Positions 21,870 through 32,535 of a DNA stretch of 64,000 nucleotides are shown here, piece by piece. A program made the translations under genes and the position numbers. The stretch comes from Diaporthe sp. PMI_573. Taxonomy: Eukaryota; Ascomycota; Sordariomycetes; Diaporthales; Diaporthaceae. Position 1 is the first letter of the stretch; each line of letters starts with the position of its first letter. The stretch lies in the NCBI GenBank assembly GCA_021399435.1, contig JAJTUP010000001.1, positions 1,178,001-1,242,000 on the forward strand. Direction: 5' to 3'. The notes beneath the pieces were generated by a model. That model had not been told where the DNA came from. It made no database searches and saw nothing but the letters and a program-made list of their open reading frames with translations.

Positions 21870-22513
21870 CTATGCCGTCGCAACCGCCGGTGCGTGGTGC
21901 TTGTTGTCGTAATCTGTGATGCATTGAACCTTGGCAGCAGAAGCAGAAGTCTGGATACAGTCAGTTTGTTGATCGGACGTGAGGAATCGGCCTGATCGTA
22001 CTAACCGGGTCAAAAGTATAGCCTAGCCATTCCTTAACCAGCCTCCTGGCCAGCTCGATCCCGATAACTCGAGCACCAAGGCACAGCACCTGTGAGTCAT
22101 TGCTCAGGATCGCTCGCTCTACGCTGAAGCTATCGTGGGCCGTGACGGCCCGGATGCCATTGACTTTGTTCGCCGAGATCGCGACGCCCAGGCCAGTCCC
22201 GCATATTAAGACTGTCGATTCAAACCATGTTAGTCAACAAATGGCACAGAAGACACACCTAGGCGGCCTAGAATTCAAGCAGCATGAACGATGGAGAATG
22301 TAAAAGCCTACGAGCGCGGTCCGCCTTCCCTTGTGCCACCAACTCAGCAGCGGCGATTGCAAAGTGAGGATATGCGGTCTTGTCGGACGCTGAGTTGGGT
22401 CCGACGTCGATGACCTCGCTTACTCGCGCATCGGCGTTTAGGTCTTTGGTAAGAGTCTCCTTGTATGCAAAGCCGGCGTCGTCTCCGCCGATGGCAATAC
22501 GAAAGCCAGTCAT
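21870..22513 (-). CDS. RpiB/LacAB-family sugar-phosphate isomerase
   Basis: Exons 22312-22513, 22006-22211 and 21870-21950 (introns 100 and 55 nt) give 162 residues, a normal RpiB length. The start [19 protein letters not shown] carries the family's N-terminal D-x-x-G phosphate and active-site loop. Exon 2 begins [16 protein letters not shown] with the catalytic Cys of the CGTGxG loop, followed by [17 protein letters not shown] and [10 protein letters not shown]. RpiB-type enzymes interconvert aldose and ketose phosphates in the cytosol; in some fungi and bacteria members act on erythrulose 4-phosphate rather than ribose 5-phosphate. Head-to-head arrangement with a DAK-family kinase (714 bp between starts) supports the tetrose role. 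The exact substrate is not proven by sequence. Confidence 0.88.
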
Positions 22514-23227
22514 GATCGTGTGGGTAAACGAGTGATAAGAATGACTGATAAAGGATTGGATGTCGTTCACTTAGAGTTTTTTAGATTGCACCGGACCGTT
22601 CGGCGTTAAGTCGTGACGGTGGGTATGTCAAGGTCAAGTCGGCGCCAGAGGTCAGAGTAAAATATGGTCAACTTAAGGGCGGTCGCCGAAGAGTCCAGAA
22701 CGACCTAATTGTATGAACCAATCTTTCGTTAAAGGTCACTAAGTTTCGTGGCTCACTCTGTGTATAGGACTCGTCTATGGGGGGCTTGCGATCCGGCTAA
22801 AGACTCCGGGAGTTTTGCCGGTTGGAGTAATTTAGGTGTTTTGACCACGAGACGCGGGCAACGCACACGAGTTCCAACACTGCTGCACACGATATCTGGT
22901 GTGTGAAGTGTGCGGATTGTCGACTAACCCCACCAGGGTGACTAAACTTGGTCGACCATGCAGATTATGTGTCGAATGTATTATGGGCTCTCCACCTGGT
23001 ATTGCAGCGTGCCTTCGTCACGATCATCGGATTAGGGTGACACTCTCCGACCAGTGACGATAGACATTTTGGCTACCATAGGCAGGAACGTCCTGGTTCT
23101 TCTGAGAAGCTTCATTCTACAATAAATTGGGATTCTCATTCCTCCTGCCAACGACACTCGTCTACTCCTAACGGCACCTCCTCTCCTTTTCTGGCGACAC
23201 AACTTCCCCACTCACATTCTCCTCACG
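22514..23227. promoter_or_regulatory. Shared divergent promoter of isomerase and kinase
   Basis: The two start codons face away from each other across 714 bp with no other gene between, so both genes probably share upstream elements and are co-regulated. A pyrimidine-rich stretch (CCTCCTCTCCTTTTC and similar) just before 23228 is a usual fungal transcription-start context. Confidence 0.6.
22794..22808. promoter_or_regulatory. CGG-N9-CCG inverted repeat, candidate Zn2Cys6 site
   Basis: CGGCTAAAGACTCCG contains inverted CGG triplets spaced by 9 bases, lying 281 bp from the isomerase start and 420 bp from the kinase start. Paired CGG triplets with fixed spacing are the binding mode of Zn2Cys6 dimers, and one such gene is the next neighbour but one. 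Binding is inferred. Confidence 0.4.
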
Positions 23228-25394
23228 ATGTCAGACAAACACTTCTTCCCCGAGACCGCAGCGAACACCTTAGTCCCGCGCTACCTGCGCTCATTAACAG
23301 CCTCCAACCCGCATCTCGCCTTGATCGAGCCGGAGCGCGTAGTCTATGACCCGCATCACAACCCATCCACCGTATCAATCATCAGCGGTGGCGGCTCAGG
23401 CCATGAGCCGGGATGGTCGGGATACGTAGGCAGCGGCGCACTCTCCGGTGCCGCGTGCGGCGATATCTTCGCCTCACCGAGCACCAAACAAGTGCTCGCC
23501 GCAATCGAGGCCACACCGTCTGAGCAGGGACACATCCTGATGATCACCAACTACACAGGCGACAAGCTTCACTTTGGACTTGCAGCCGAAAGGGCCAAGT
23601 CGCAAGGCTTGTCGCCGAAAGTGGCCATGATTCATTTGGCCGATGATGTTAGCATCGGGAGAAGCCGGTGCGGTGCTGTGGGACGGAGAGGAATGCCCGG
23701 ACATATTGTTCGTAAGTAAGATGGAGGTGACACAGGAACAGGGGCATAATTTCTGACAGAAGTATCTTAAAGCCATGAAAATCACTGGTGCTGCAGCTGC
23801 CAAGAAATACGACTTTGAGAGAACCGTGAAGCTGGGAAGGAGCGTCAACTCCCAGGTCGTTTCGATCGGATCTGCCCTAGATCATTGCCATGTGCCAGGG
23901 CGTCAGGGTAACGAGGCGATCCCGAAGGACGTTGCTATTGTCGGTGCTGGTATCCACAACGAGCCGGTACGTCACGACTCACCGCTCATACAGTCCTCAC
24001 GCACTGGCGTAACTGACGATAACATTTCAATATAGGGCGCCCAAAGGCTATCGCCTTTCCCGCCAGTGGAAGAGCTCATCCAGTACTGCCTCAAGCTTCT
24101 ATGCGACCCGGAAGACAACGAGCGGTATTTTGTTGAGTTCCAGAAGAATGACTCAACCGTGCTCGTGATTAACAATTATGGCGGCATGTCGAACTTGGAG
24201 CTCGGGGCTCTCACGGATGAGACGATAACACAACTATGTGAGTCCGCTCTCAAGGAATATGAAAGCCTTGCCCAGATTTCAAAACAAGGGTTAACAGAAA
24301 AATGTCCATCAGCCTCCAAGTGGGACATTAAACCCGTCAGGATACTCACAGGTGCTTTTGAGACTTCTCTCAACGCACCCGGATTTTCCATCTCACTCTG
24401 CAACCTCTCTGCCGCCTCGAGGGAATCAGAGACTTCGGTAGACGAGCTGCTAGAACTATTTGATGCACCAACAACGGCCGTTGGATGGCCGAATCTGACT
24501 CCACCTAACACATACCAGAACGGGGTCAAGCAAAAGCAGCACTCCCAAACCAAAGCCAAGATCAACTCCAATGATTGTGCAGACATTATCGGTAGGTCTA
24601 CCCATCGCAAGCTTGCTCGGCATCGGAATGGAGCTAATTGGCTATGCAGTGGATCCCAAATTGCTTGATACCGTAATCCGGTCCGCATGCGAGGCTGCGA
24701 TTGCTGCTGAGTCCAATTTGACGAAGTGGGATATGATCAGTAAGATTTCAACGCCTTGAACTGAATAGAGGACGATATACCGACAGTATTTGGGACAGTG
24801 GGAGACGGAGATTGCGGCGAAGCCGTCAAGGGAGTTTCTGAATGTAAGTCTGCCAATAAGCCCGCTCGATGACTATCCAGTATCGACTGACAATCTCCAA
24901 CAGCCGTTATAAAAATCCTGAACAACAATGGAGCGGGCAAGGGTTCAGTCCTTAATTTCCTCAACGCTACTACCGATGCAGTGGATGACATGGGCGGCAC
25001 CCTAGGCGCCATTTTGGGGATCCTTCTCTCCGCCTTTGCTTCAGCACTCAGGGGGCAATCCACCAGCTCACCGTCCTCGCAGATTTCTGAAAAGTTCGCA
25101 GCAGCTCTAGAACAAGCTGTGACAGCTCTGAAGACACACACCGGTGCGAGGGAGGGTGATCGTACGGTGATGGACGTGTTGCTGCCTTTTGCGGCAGAGT
25201 TTGCACAATCCAAGGATTTCCATCGGGCCGTGGGCGTTGCGAAGGAGAAGGCTGAGGCGACTAAATACCTCAAGGCTAAATTTGGACGGGCTACGTATGT
25301 CGCAGAGGCGCAGGGTCAGGAGCTGCCGGATCCAGGCGCCTGGGCTCTGTATGAGTGGTTGGACGGAATGTCGACGGCCATCAAGAATTTCTAG
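23228..25394 (+). CDS. Dihydroxyacetone-kinase-family kinase (DhaK+DhaL), probable erythrulose or DHA kinase
   Basis: Seven exons (23228-23711, 23773-23966, 24036-24237, 24313-24591, 24650-24739, 24787-24843, 24904-25394) give 598 residues, the usual length for single-chain ATP-dependent DAK. DhaK domain: SIISGGGSGHEPGWSGYVG near residue 60, NYTGDKLHFGLAAERAK, LDHCHVPGR, and GAGIHNEPG whose His carries the covalently bound ketose. Then NNYGGMSNLELGALTDE and GAFETSLNAPGFSISL. DhaL domain from about 405: VGDGDCGEAVKGV (Mg-ATP binding Asp residues) and DDMGGTLGAILGILLSAF. The enzyme phosphorylates small ketoses (dihydroxyacetone, glyceraldehyde, or erythrulose in erythritol users) in the cytosol. 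The neighbouring RpiB-type isomerase favours a four-carbon substrate, because DHA phosphate needs no such isomerase. Confidence 0.9.
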
Positions 25395-26544
25395 GTGAAT
25401 TGAAGCTACATGAGCGTTGCGTTACCCTTCAAGAATTCGAAAACATTCCATAATTAACTCAAGTACGCTCATCATCGTGTTGAAAAGAAATGCCCTGGTT
25501 GCCCGGCCCCAAGTATGAAGATCTTCTCAATTCCCTCGGAGCGACCTTCTACAACGTAGAAACATCGACGACAGACGCAATGTTCCAAAATGGCTTCTTC
25601 TTGACAACAAAAGCTCGGAAGGCCAGGGAGTCACTATACCATAGATGATCTCACTTCGTGATGGGTATTTGTATCTTCGCATTGCAAAATTCTCAAGGGA
25701 CTCTTTGGGAAAAGCCAGGGCGTCATGCGCGGTAACTGTATAAGAACAGACAGATGTTCTTCCTAATTCCACAAAACTATCACTACCGATTTGACGCTGT
25801 TGTATTAATGCATCTCAAGAGTTTCCTCCACCGCACACTTCCCCACGTGTAGTGTACCAAGTTGAATGTTCTTCAGCGCACAATCTGTGCCGAGCTGTGT
25901 GAGGGCCGCGTCTCGAGGCCGCGCCCCAAAATTCTATGGGCTGCCCGCCCAAGTGTGCCTGGACTTGGCCAGGGTTACCCCGGAGCTGCCCGGCGCTGCC
26001 CCTGTTGCGAGCGGGATATCCGCTTTGAGCTCACCCGGGCTCGTTCAATATGGGGCCATTCAGCAGCATCCTGTGGAGACGCGGGGCCCCAGATGGAGGT
26101 TGAAGGCTTGTCCTCTGGGCCTGGGGCGGCCTCTGACCGAGGTGCCTTGTCCGGGATTGTCCGGGGCAGGCGTCCATTCAGCCAGATTTGCAGATTCATG
26201 ACGACGAGTCGGGCAGGGGGGCTCATGCAAGGCACTGGGAAAAGACGCATGGTATGCAGTAGTCTGTGCGATCATACCACCTGGCACGAGTGGCAGTTTG
26301 GTCGTGGTCCAGAAAACCGGGAAGGCTTGGTATGCTAAGACCCGAACGTGTTTGTTCCATTACTGTGTAGATCCATGCCTGCGGGAACTAATATATTTAT
26401 TTCACTTTTGAACACTTCTTCCTGTCGTGGTCACAAACTTGTGAGGACCATCAGCAGCCTCGCGTCGGCCAACGAAATTTTAAAACTTCAGGCCTCGTCC
26501 TTCCTTGTTGCGTCCGGGGCCCCTTTTCGTGTTGGGGGTTGTTC
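25395..26544. other. Intergenic region between kinase and permease
   Basis: This is the kinase 3' flank and a GC-rich stretch with overlapping spurious frames on both strands. No gene, RNA or repeat was recognised. Confidence 0.4.

Positions 26545-26575
<31 letters not shown>
26545..26575. repeat. T16-A15 perfect palindrome before the permease gene
   Basis: Sixteen T are followed directly by fifteen A, ending 82 bp before the permease ATG. Poly(dA:dT) tracts keep promoters nucleosome-free in fungi, and as RNA the element could fold into a hairpin. Run length is also prone to sequencing and assembly error. Confidence 0.85.
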
Positions 26576-26657
26576 TTCTTGCTTCCAGACAATCCCAAAA
26601 GTATTGTCCCGATTTTTGTTGTCAGGAACTTGCCTCGGTCGCTCTGCCTCGTACGCA

Positions 26658-28190
26658 ATGGACCCCAACTCGGGCAAGGCAGACACTCAGCACGACGAAG
26701 ATGCCTACGGCGATTTGCCCAAGCCTCACCAGCTCGGAGGGGATGATGACTATGTACCAGATACCCCAGAGGAGAAGAAGCTGGTGCGAAAGATCGACCT
26801 CTACCTGCTTCCTGCAATATGGGGAATGTACCTGCTGTCATACATGGACCGTACAAAGTGCGTTCTCCCAGCAATGGTATTCGAATGACGATGAGAACTA
26901 ACGGCTCACCTCGCTTCCAGCATCGGCAACGCCAAAACAGCCGGTATGGCTGACGACTTAGAGATGGACTCCACGAAATACAGTATTGCCCTCACGGTAT
27001 TCTTCGTCGGCTACGTCGTATTCGAAGTTCCCTCCAACATGATCCTCGCCCGCACGAAGCCTTCTGTCTTCCTCCCGACCATCATGTTCTTATGGGGCTG
27101 CGTGACCATCGCCATGGCCTGGGTCCCCAACTACAAGGCACTCATCGGGCTACGAATCGTCGTCGGTGTCCTCGAGGCCGGCTTCGCCCCTGGTGTGCTG
27201 CTCATACTGTCGAGCTGGTACAAGCCTAACGAGCAGGCAAAAAGATTCGGAGTATATATCTCGGCAGCTATATTGTCTGGAGCTTTCGGAGGGCTTATTG
27301 CGGGAGCTATCGAGGACGGGCTTGACGGAACCCATGGTCTCCCTGGGTGGAAGTGGCTCTTTATTGTGAGTATTCCAACAAGTCGAAAAATTGTTCATTC
27401 AAATCAAGTACTAACATCACTATCTCAACAGGTGGAAGGCAGCGCTACGGCAGGCTTCTCCATAGTAGCCTCCTTCCTACTCCTAGACTTCCCCGAAAAC
27501 ACCAAGCGCCTCACCGACAGCGAACGCCAACTAGCAATCAAACGCATCAAGCACGGCCGCCCAAGGACCCAAGGGCACGAGGAAAAGCTCGGCCACGTGG
27601 CAGCCCTGAAGCGCTCCGTCACGGACTGGCGCACCTGGGTCTTCGTCGTCGGCTACATGGCCATCGTGGGCTCTTCGACCCTGTCCTACTTCTACCCGAC
27701 GCTCGTCCAGGGTCTCGGCTACTCGGGTTCCGTGACGCAGTACATGACCGTCCCGATCTACATCGCCGCCTTCGTGTGCACCTTCTTCAACAGCATCTTC
27801 ATGGACCGCGTCCCGCAGTACCGTGGTCTGTCTCTTACGGTGTGGATGTCCATCGCCATGATCTGCAGTATCGTCACCTGCGGCGTGTATAATTTCCACG
27901 CGCGGTATGCGCTGCTTGTCCTCATGGCGAGTGCGCTGTGGGCCTCGAACGCGCTGTCGCTGGCTTATGCTTCTACAACCTTTGGGTCGATGAATCAAGA
28001 GGTCAGGGGTATTAGTCTGGCCATTGTCAATGCCATGGGTAATCTGGCGCAGATCTACGGGGCGTACTTGTTCCCTGATGTCGATGCGCCAAAGTATCTC
28101 ATGGGGTTCGGTGTCATCAGCGGGTTGTGTTTTACCGGTGTGGTTTCTTACTTCACTTTGCAGGTAATGCTTCGCAGACATCCCAACTGA
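26658..28190 (+). CDS. MFS permease, anion:cation symporter (Dal5/allantoate-type) family
   Basis: Exons 26658-26857, 26921-27365 and 27432-28190 (introns 63 and 66 nt) give 467 residues. The acidic N-terminus leads to EEKKLVRKIDLYLLPAIWGM and YLLSYMDRTNIGNAKTAGM, the signature first helix and loop of ACS-family MFS transporters. It continues with TVFFVGYVVFEVPSNMILAR (TM2), GVLEAGFAPGVLLILSSWY (TM4) and the central loop with FPENTKRLTDSERQLA. Roughly 12 membrane segments are expected in the plasma membrane. Characterised relatives carry carboxylates, vitamins or ureides by proton symport. Proximity suggests it could feed the DAK/RpiB pathway, but the family is not typical for polyols. A GTAATG after FTLQ near 28163 leaves the extreme C-terminus open. 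Confidence 0.85.
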
Positions 28191-29178
28191 TGAGCTTGCT
28201 ATCCGGCACATGCATAGTAATGCATGTCAAAATGCAAAGTCGAGCAGTCAGAGGTATATAAATTAGTAAATACCATCATATTCTTTGAGATTTTCATTCT
28301 TGCTGATCGAGCCGGAAGCTTTTGGTCGACGTCGGAGAAATGGCTGGCAGAGCTAAAAAGATGTCCGTTAGAAGCTAGGCTGTTGGCCCCTTTACTTGCC
28401 ATAAGCTTCTTAGTGCAATGCGGGCAGAATACATTCGGCCGGATATACGCTGCAGCGCATCTATGCGCACCAAAGCTCTCCATTGGACAAATGTGAGCTT
28501 GGCGATCGGGCCTGTCGCACAGCCATTTTCACAAGGCGCAGTGCATGTAACCTATGCTTATTAAAGGAGGTGACAAGAACTCAGATAGAGTTTCTGTACG
28601 GCTGGACCTTCTGTTCAAGGAAGCCCTATGCGAATAAGCACTGCTGAATACGCGTGATTGCGCACAAGTAGTTGCTGGGTTGAGGTGGAAAGTTAATCCC
28701 CCTAAATGTCAGAATGGCAACTTGGTTCTCGGCCAGCCGATTTTGGCATTGTCTGCTCGTACAATTTTATCTTGTCAACCTTGCCCAGCCGCTTCCCCCT
28801 TGATGCCCTGACGTGATACGACCATACGTATAATGATGGCCAAGCAGGATGGGTCCCGTCTATAGTCATTGTGACTCAAGCGGCGGACGCACGTTGATGC
28901 TGCATATGCAGCACAGAGGTACAGCGTCGCCTCGTGTTTGCCGACTCCGCCATGTGTGAGCTCATGGGTCAGTTATGACGGGGTCGATGAACGCCGAGAG
29001 GAATAGAATGGATTTGCACTCACACATGTGCCCTTGCTAGTGAGCAATAAGTCGAAGATAAATACCTCCTCCATCTCCTGTTTCTCAAAGGGTTCCAATC
29101 CTCGGGAATATCCTACCTCAAATACTCTTTTGTACACGCATCGAGCACCACAACAAGCCACGAGGCTCACTTATCACG
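28191..29178. other. Intergenic region, no gene seen
   Basis: Only short low-quality frames are present. It contains the promoter of the FAD oxidoreductase gene. Confidence 0.4.
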
Positions 29179-30863
29179 ATGGGACGCTTCTCCCCACTCC
29201 TGCTCTTCAGCTTGGTGTTGGCCCAGGACCCAGGCCTGCCCAACGCCAACCCAAGCATCTCATATTGGCAGACACCGCCCCTGGAAGGCGTGGCAGACCA
29301 CCAATCTGCCCAGCTGCCCACCGAAGCCGACGTCGTGATCATTGGTTCCGGCATCTCAGGCACCAGCATCGCTTGGCATCTGCTCAAGGAGGCCAACAGC
29401 ACGACGCCTCTCAGGATAGCCATGCTCGACGCCCGCCAGGCGTGCTCCGGCGCGACCGGCCGGAACGGAGGCCATATCAGGCCGTCGTCCTACTCCGAGT
29501 ACGCCGGCGCTAAGGAGAACGTGGCCAAGGAAGAGGCGGCCAAGATCACTCGGCTGCGGTCCGCCCATGTTGAAGCTTTGATCTCAGCCGCTGACTCTCT
29601 GCCTGAGGACGGGCGACTCGCGGCCGAGGCGCGCGTCGTGGACAGCATCGATGCTTTCTTCGATGATGCGCAGTGGAAGGAGGCTGTCCAGCAGATGGAG
29701 GTTCTCAAGAAGGAGATTCCTGACATAGGCAATGAGTGGGCTGTCTTTGAGAAAGAGGAGGCTCGCAACGTAAGACATACCTAAACCGAGAGATCGCGGT
29801 GGACATACACTAATCCGTGCTGCAGATCTCCCTTATGCCCGAGGTCACGGGCATCATGACAGGAACACCAAAGATGGCGGGCGCAATCTGGCCCTACCGA
29901 TTTGTCACGCACTCCCTGAAGTCGCTGCTGGAAACATACTCAAGCTTCTCCCTGGACACCAACACCGCCGCCCTGAACGTGTCCGCGGTCAGCGACGCCT
30001 CATCCGCCTCCAACTACGAGGTCCTCACGACCCGCGGAAAGATCCGGACCAAGCACGTCGTGTACGCCTCCAACGCCTGGACGCCGCACTTTGTCCCGGG
30101 CTTGCAGGGCGCGATCCAGGGCGGCCGCCTGCATATGAGCGCGCAGCTCGGGGGAAGCGGCCTGCCCAAGGCGGGCGAGTGGCCCTCGTACTCGGGAAAC
30201 GGCAGTTTACCTGGCGGCCGCGCGTGGTCGCTGTTCCGCAATGGATTGGATTATGTTGTCCAGATGCCGCGTAACGGCGAGTACATGTTCGGCGGGGACA
30301 TCGCGGGCGGCGGCGGTGGAGGCGAGGGAGATGGAGAGGGAAACACCACGGCGGCGGCAGTGCTGAGCGACAGCGGCCCTCCCAGCCATATCACGGCGTC
30401 GTATCTCAATGGCGCGCTGTCCAGCTACTTCGGGTATGGGAACTGGGGCGCCGAGAGGACCGACTTCCCGCAGGACGCCGCAGGCCCCAATGTTTACCCC
30501 GGGCGCACGAAGCGCGTGTGGGTGGGCATCGAGGGCAGCTCGCGCGACTCGCGCCCGTTTGTCGGTCTGCTGCCTCAGTCTGCCACGACGCGGCCGGTCA
30601 AGAACGCGTCGGCTGGGGGCGAGTGGGTGTCGGCGGCGTTCGACGGCGAGGGCATGTGCTTCGCTTGGCTCTGCGGGCGGGCGCTCAGCCAGATGATTGC
30701 GAGCGGGGGGTCGGGCGGGCAGGAGGCTGCTGGCGTGCCGGAGTGGTTCCCGCGGTCGTTCTTGGTGACTGAGCAGCGGCTTGCGAATCGGAGTGTCACT
30801 CGTAGGGAGGCGCATCGCTGGATGTATCCTCGTATGGCAAATGTTCTCTCGTGGGACGATTGA
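29179..30863 (+). CDS. Secreted FAD-dependent oxidoreductase (DAO family)
   Basis: Exons 29179-29769 and 29826-30863 (56-nt intron, GTAAGA...CTGCAG, phase 0) give 542 residues. A signal peptide (MGRFSPLLLFSLVLA) precedes ADVVIIGSGISGTSIAWHLL, the Rossmann GxGxxG for FAD. CSGATGRNGGHIRP is the second flavin-contact motif of D-amino-acid-oxidase/glycine-oxidase-like enzymes. GKIRTKHVVYASNAWTPHF and the late VWVGIEGSSRDSRPFVGLLP...GEGMCFAWLCGRALSQ complete the fold. A flexible Gly/Glu loop (GGGGGGEGDGEGNT) interrupts the substrate domain. Several N-x-S/T sites fit secretion. It probably oxidises an amine or amino acid outside the cell, giving hydrogen peroxide; the substrate is unknown. Confidence 0.8.
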
Positions 30864-31205
30864 AGGGCCGGGGTCGGTGCCTGAACAAGTCATCGTCGGT
30901 TAGTGTACAATAGCTGGTAGGAAGGAGGGATCGCTGAAGCGATGATCAAAGCCAAAGTTTCGTGGTGCGTCGAGAAGCTTTGAGACAGTACATATCAAAC
31001 ATGTGGTCACGCAAAACGAGATTGGCACACCAAGGAGCGACCATTTTGGACACAGTGACACGGCATTCGAGAGAACCCTTCGGATTACGTTATGACGTCC
31101 TCCTTCCTAACGCCTCTCTGGCTTCCTGTCAAGTAACCGCCGCATCGACCTAGCAAGACCACATTTCCGTTCAGAGCTCCCCGACCTCCTTTCCTTCCAA
31201 CCGCC
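30864..31205. other. Short intergenic region between converging genes
   Basis: It lies between two converging 3' ends. Nothing beyond untranslated sequence is apparent. Confidence 0.4.
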
Positions 31206-32260
31206 TCACTTCGGGGGCAGGGAAGCACCTGCCTTCAACGGGAGCTGGTGGGTAAGCTCGACCTGGGCAGGGGTAACGTTATCCGCCATGTTATCGCCCA
31301 TGGCAACTCGCAAGTGGTAGAAGCACTGCTCAGCCCGCTGGTCAACCACGTTCTGGTTGAGGTGGAAGGTTGAGATCAGGTTGTCGTAAACCTCCTCCCA
31401 GCTGCTCTGCGCCTGCCCCGGCTGGTTGTAGAGCCTGCCCTTCTGACTCATCTCGTTTCGGACGGCCACGAGCTTTGCGACGAGTATTTTCTTCTTTCTG
31501 CAGGCGTTCACCTCTGGGATGGAATGCTCCATGGCGAGCCCAAAACCGTGGCAGCTGACGTAGGACGGGTCAGCTTGGATGATGGCTTCCTCGGCGGCCA
31601 AGAGTCGAGCCTTGCTCCAGGCGAGCTTCCTGGCATCTCGGATGAAGAGGGCTTTTAGGGCGCCCACGTTCTTTCTCTCGAGGTGCTGCTCGTCCACGCT
31701 GTATTCTCTGGCTGCACGATCGTACCCGTGCGTCTCGGCGAGATGGTCCCAGAGGTGGTCTAATCTGGGCCTCGACCAGGTACAGCCTTGAACAGGACAC
31801 AGCAGGTTGGCTGGCCCGGGCTGGTTGATGGCGGCCTGGTGGATGGCAGGCTGTTGGACTGCTGGCTGCTGGACTGCTGGCTGGGCTGCTGGCAGGACGG
31901 CCGGGTTCTGGAACGCTGGCTGCTGGGCGACCTGCTGCTGGTACTGGCCGACCGGCTGGTGGAGGATGGCCTGCTGGATGGCCATCGGGGGCACCACCGG
32001 GGCTTCTACACCCCAGGAGCCATCCACCGGCCGGTATGCCGGTACCAGCATAGGGCCAAACAGATAGGCGTTGTCGTCATCGTCGACCACGCTGTTGTTG
32101 ACTTGGCTGTTGTCGTGGTCCAACCGGCCGTTGTCGAAGGCCCAGATCCACTGTGCCAGGAGTCAGCCATTTGAATCTGCACCACGCCTGGGTTGCCCAT
32201 GCTTACCCTTTCCATCTCCGCAGCCACCTGTTCACCCTGGTGGTCGTGTGGGACATCCAT
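31206..32260 (-). CDS. C2H2 zinc-finger protein with Gln/Pro/Ala repeats, unknown
   Basis: Exons 32207-32260 and 31206-32150 (56-nt intron, GTAAGC...CACAG) give 332 residues, starting MDVPHDHQGEQVAAEMER. Residues about 65-125 are a degenerate QQP/AVQQPA repeat. Then LLCPVQGCTWSRPRLDHLWD...H forms one C-x4-C-x12-H-x4-H finger. The remaining 190 residues are helical and basic (LERKNVGALKALFIRDARKL; ACRKKKILVAKLVAVRNEM). One finger plus low-complexity sequence suggests a nuclear protein, but a single C2H2 finger rarely binds DNA alone. The downstream sequence is GC-rich triplet repeat that inflates the opposite strand with false frames. Family unknown; probably lineage-specific. Confidence 0.65.
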
Positions 32261-32535
32261 TGTTGAGTTTGGATGTCGAGGGGTGGTGGTGGGTGATGGG
32301 CTTTGGTCGGCTTGAAAACAAGCTGCGTGATGCCCTCGCAGCTTTGTCAAAAGGCTGCTGCACAGTCCAACGTGCATCACCCTTTGGTGATTGGCCGGCC
32401 TGGTCGACTAGCTCCGTGCAAGTCCCCATGCAGTGAGGACCTCTGTCCTCACCCGGGGTGCGCCCCGTTCATGTCGGGGTCGGGGTTATCATATTGACCT
32501 CGGGCGTCCTGCAGCATATCGTGATGGCCCTGTGG

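Noticed and set aside
26488..26888. Frames containing Phe/Lys runs around 26.55 kb
   Set aside because: They are read through the T16-A15 palindrome; the genuine permease frame begins at the ATG 26658.
30207..30893. Minus-strand Arg/Ala/Pro-rich frame of over 220 residues
   Set aside because: Antisense of the FAD oxidoreductase second exon, which carries clear flavoprotein motifs.
31788..32174. Plus-strand Trp/Leu/Gly-rich frame opposite the C2H2 gene
   Set aside because: It is the antisense of the Gln/Pro/Ala repeat; the minus strand has the zinc finger and a good intron.
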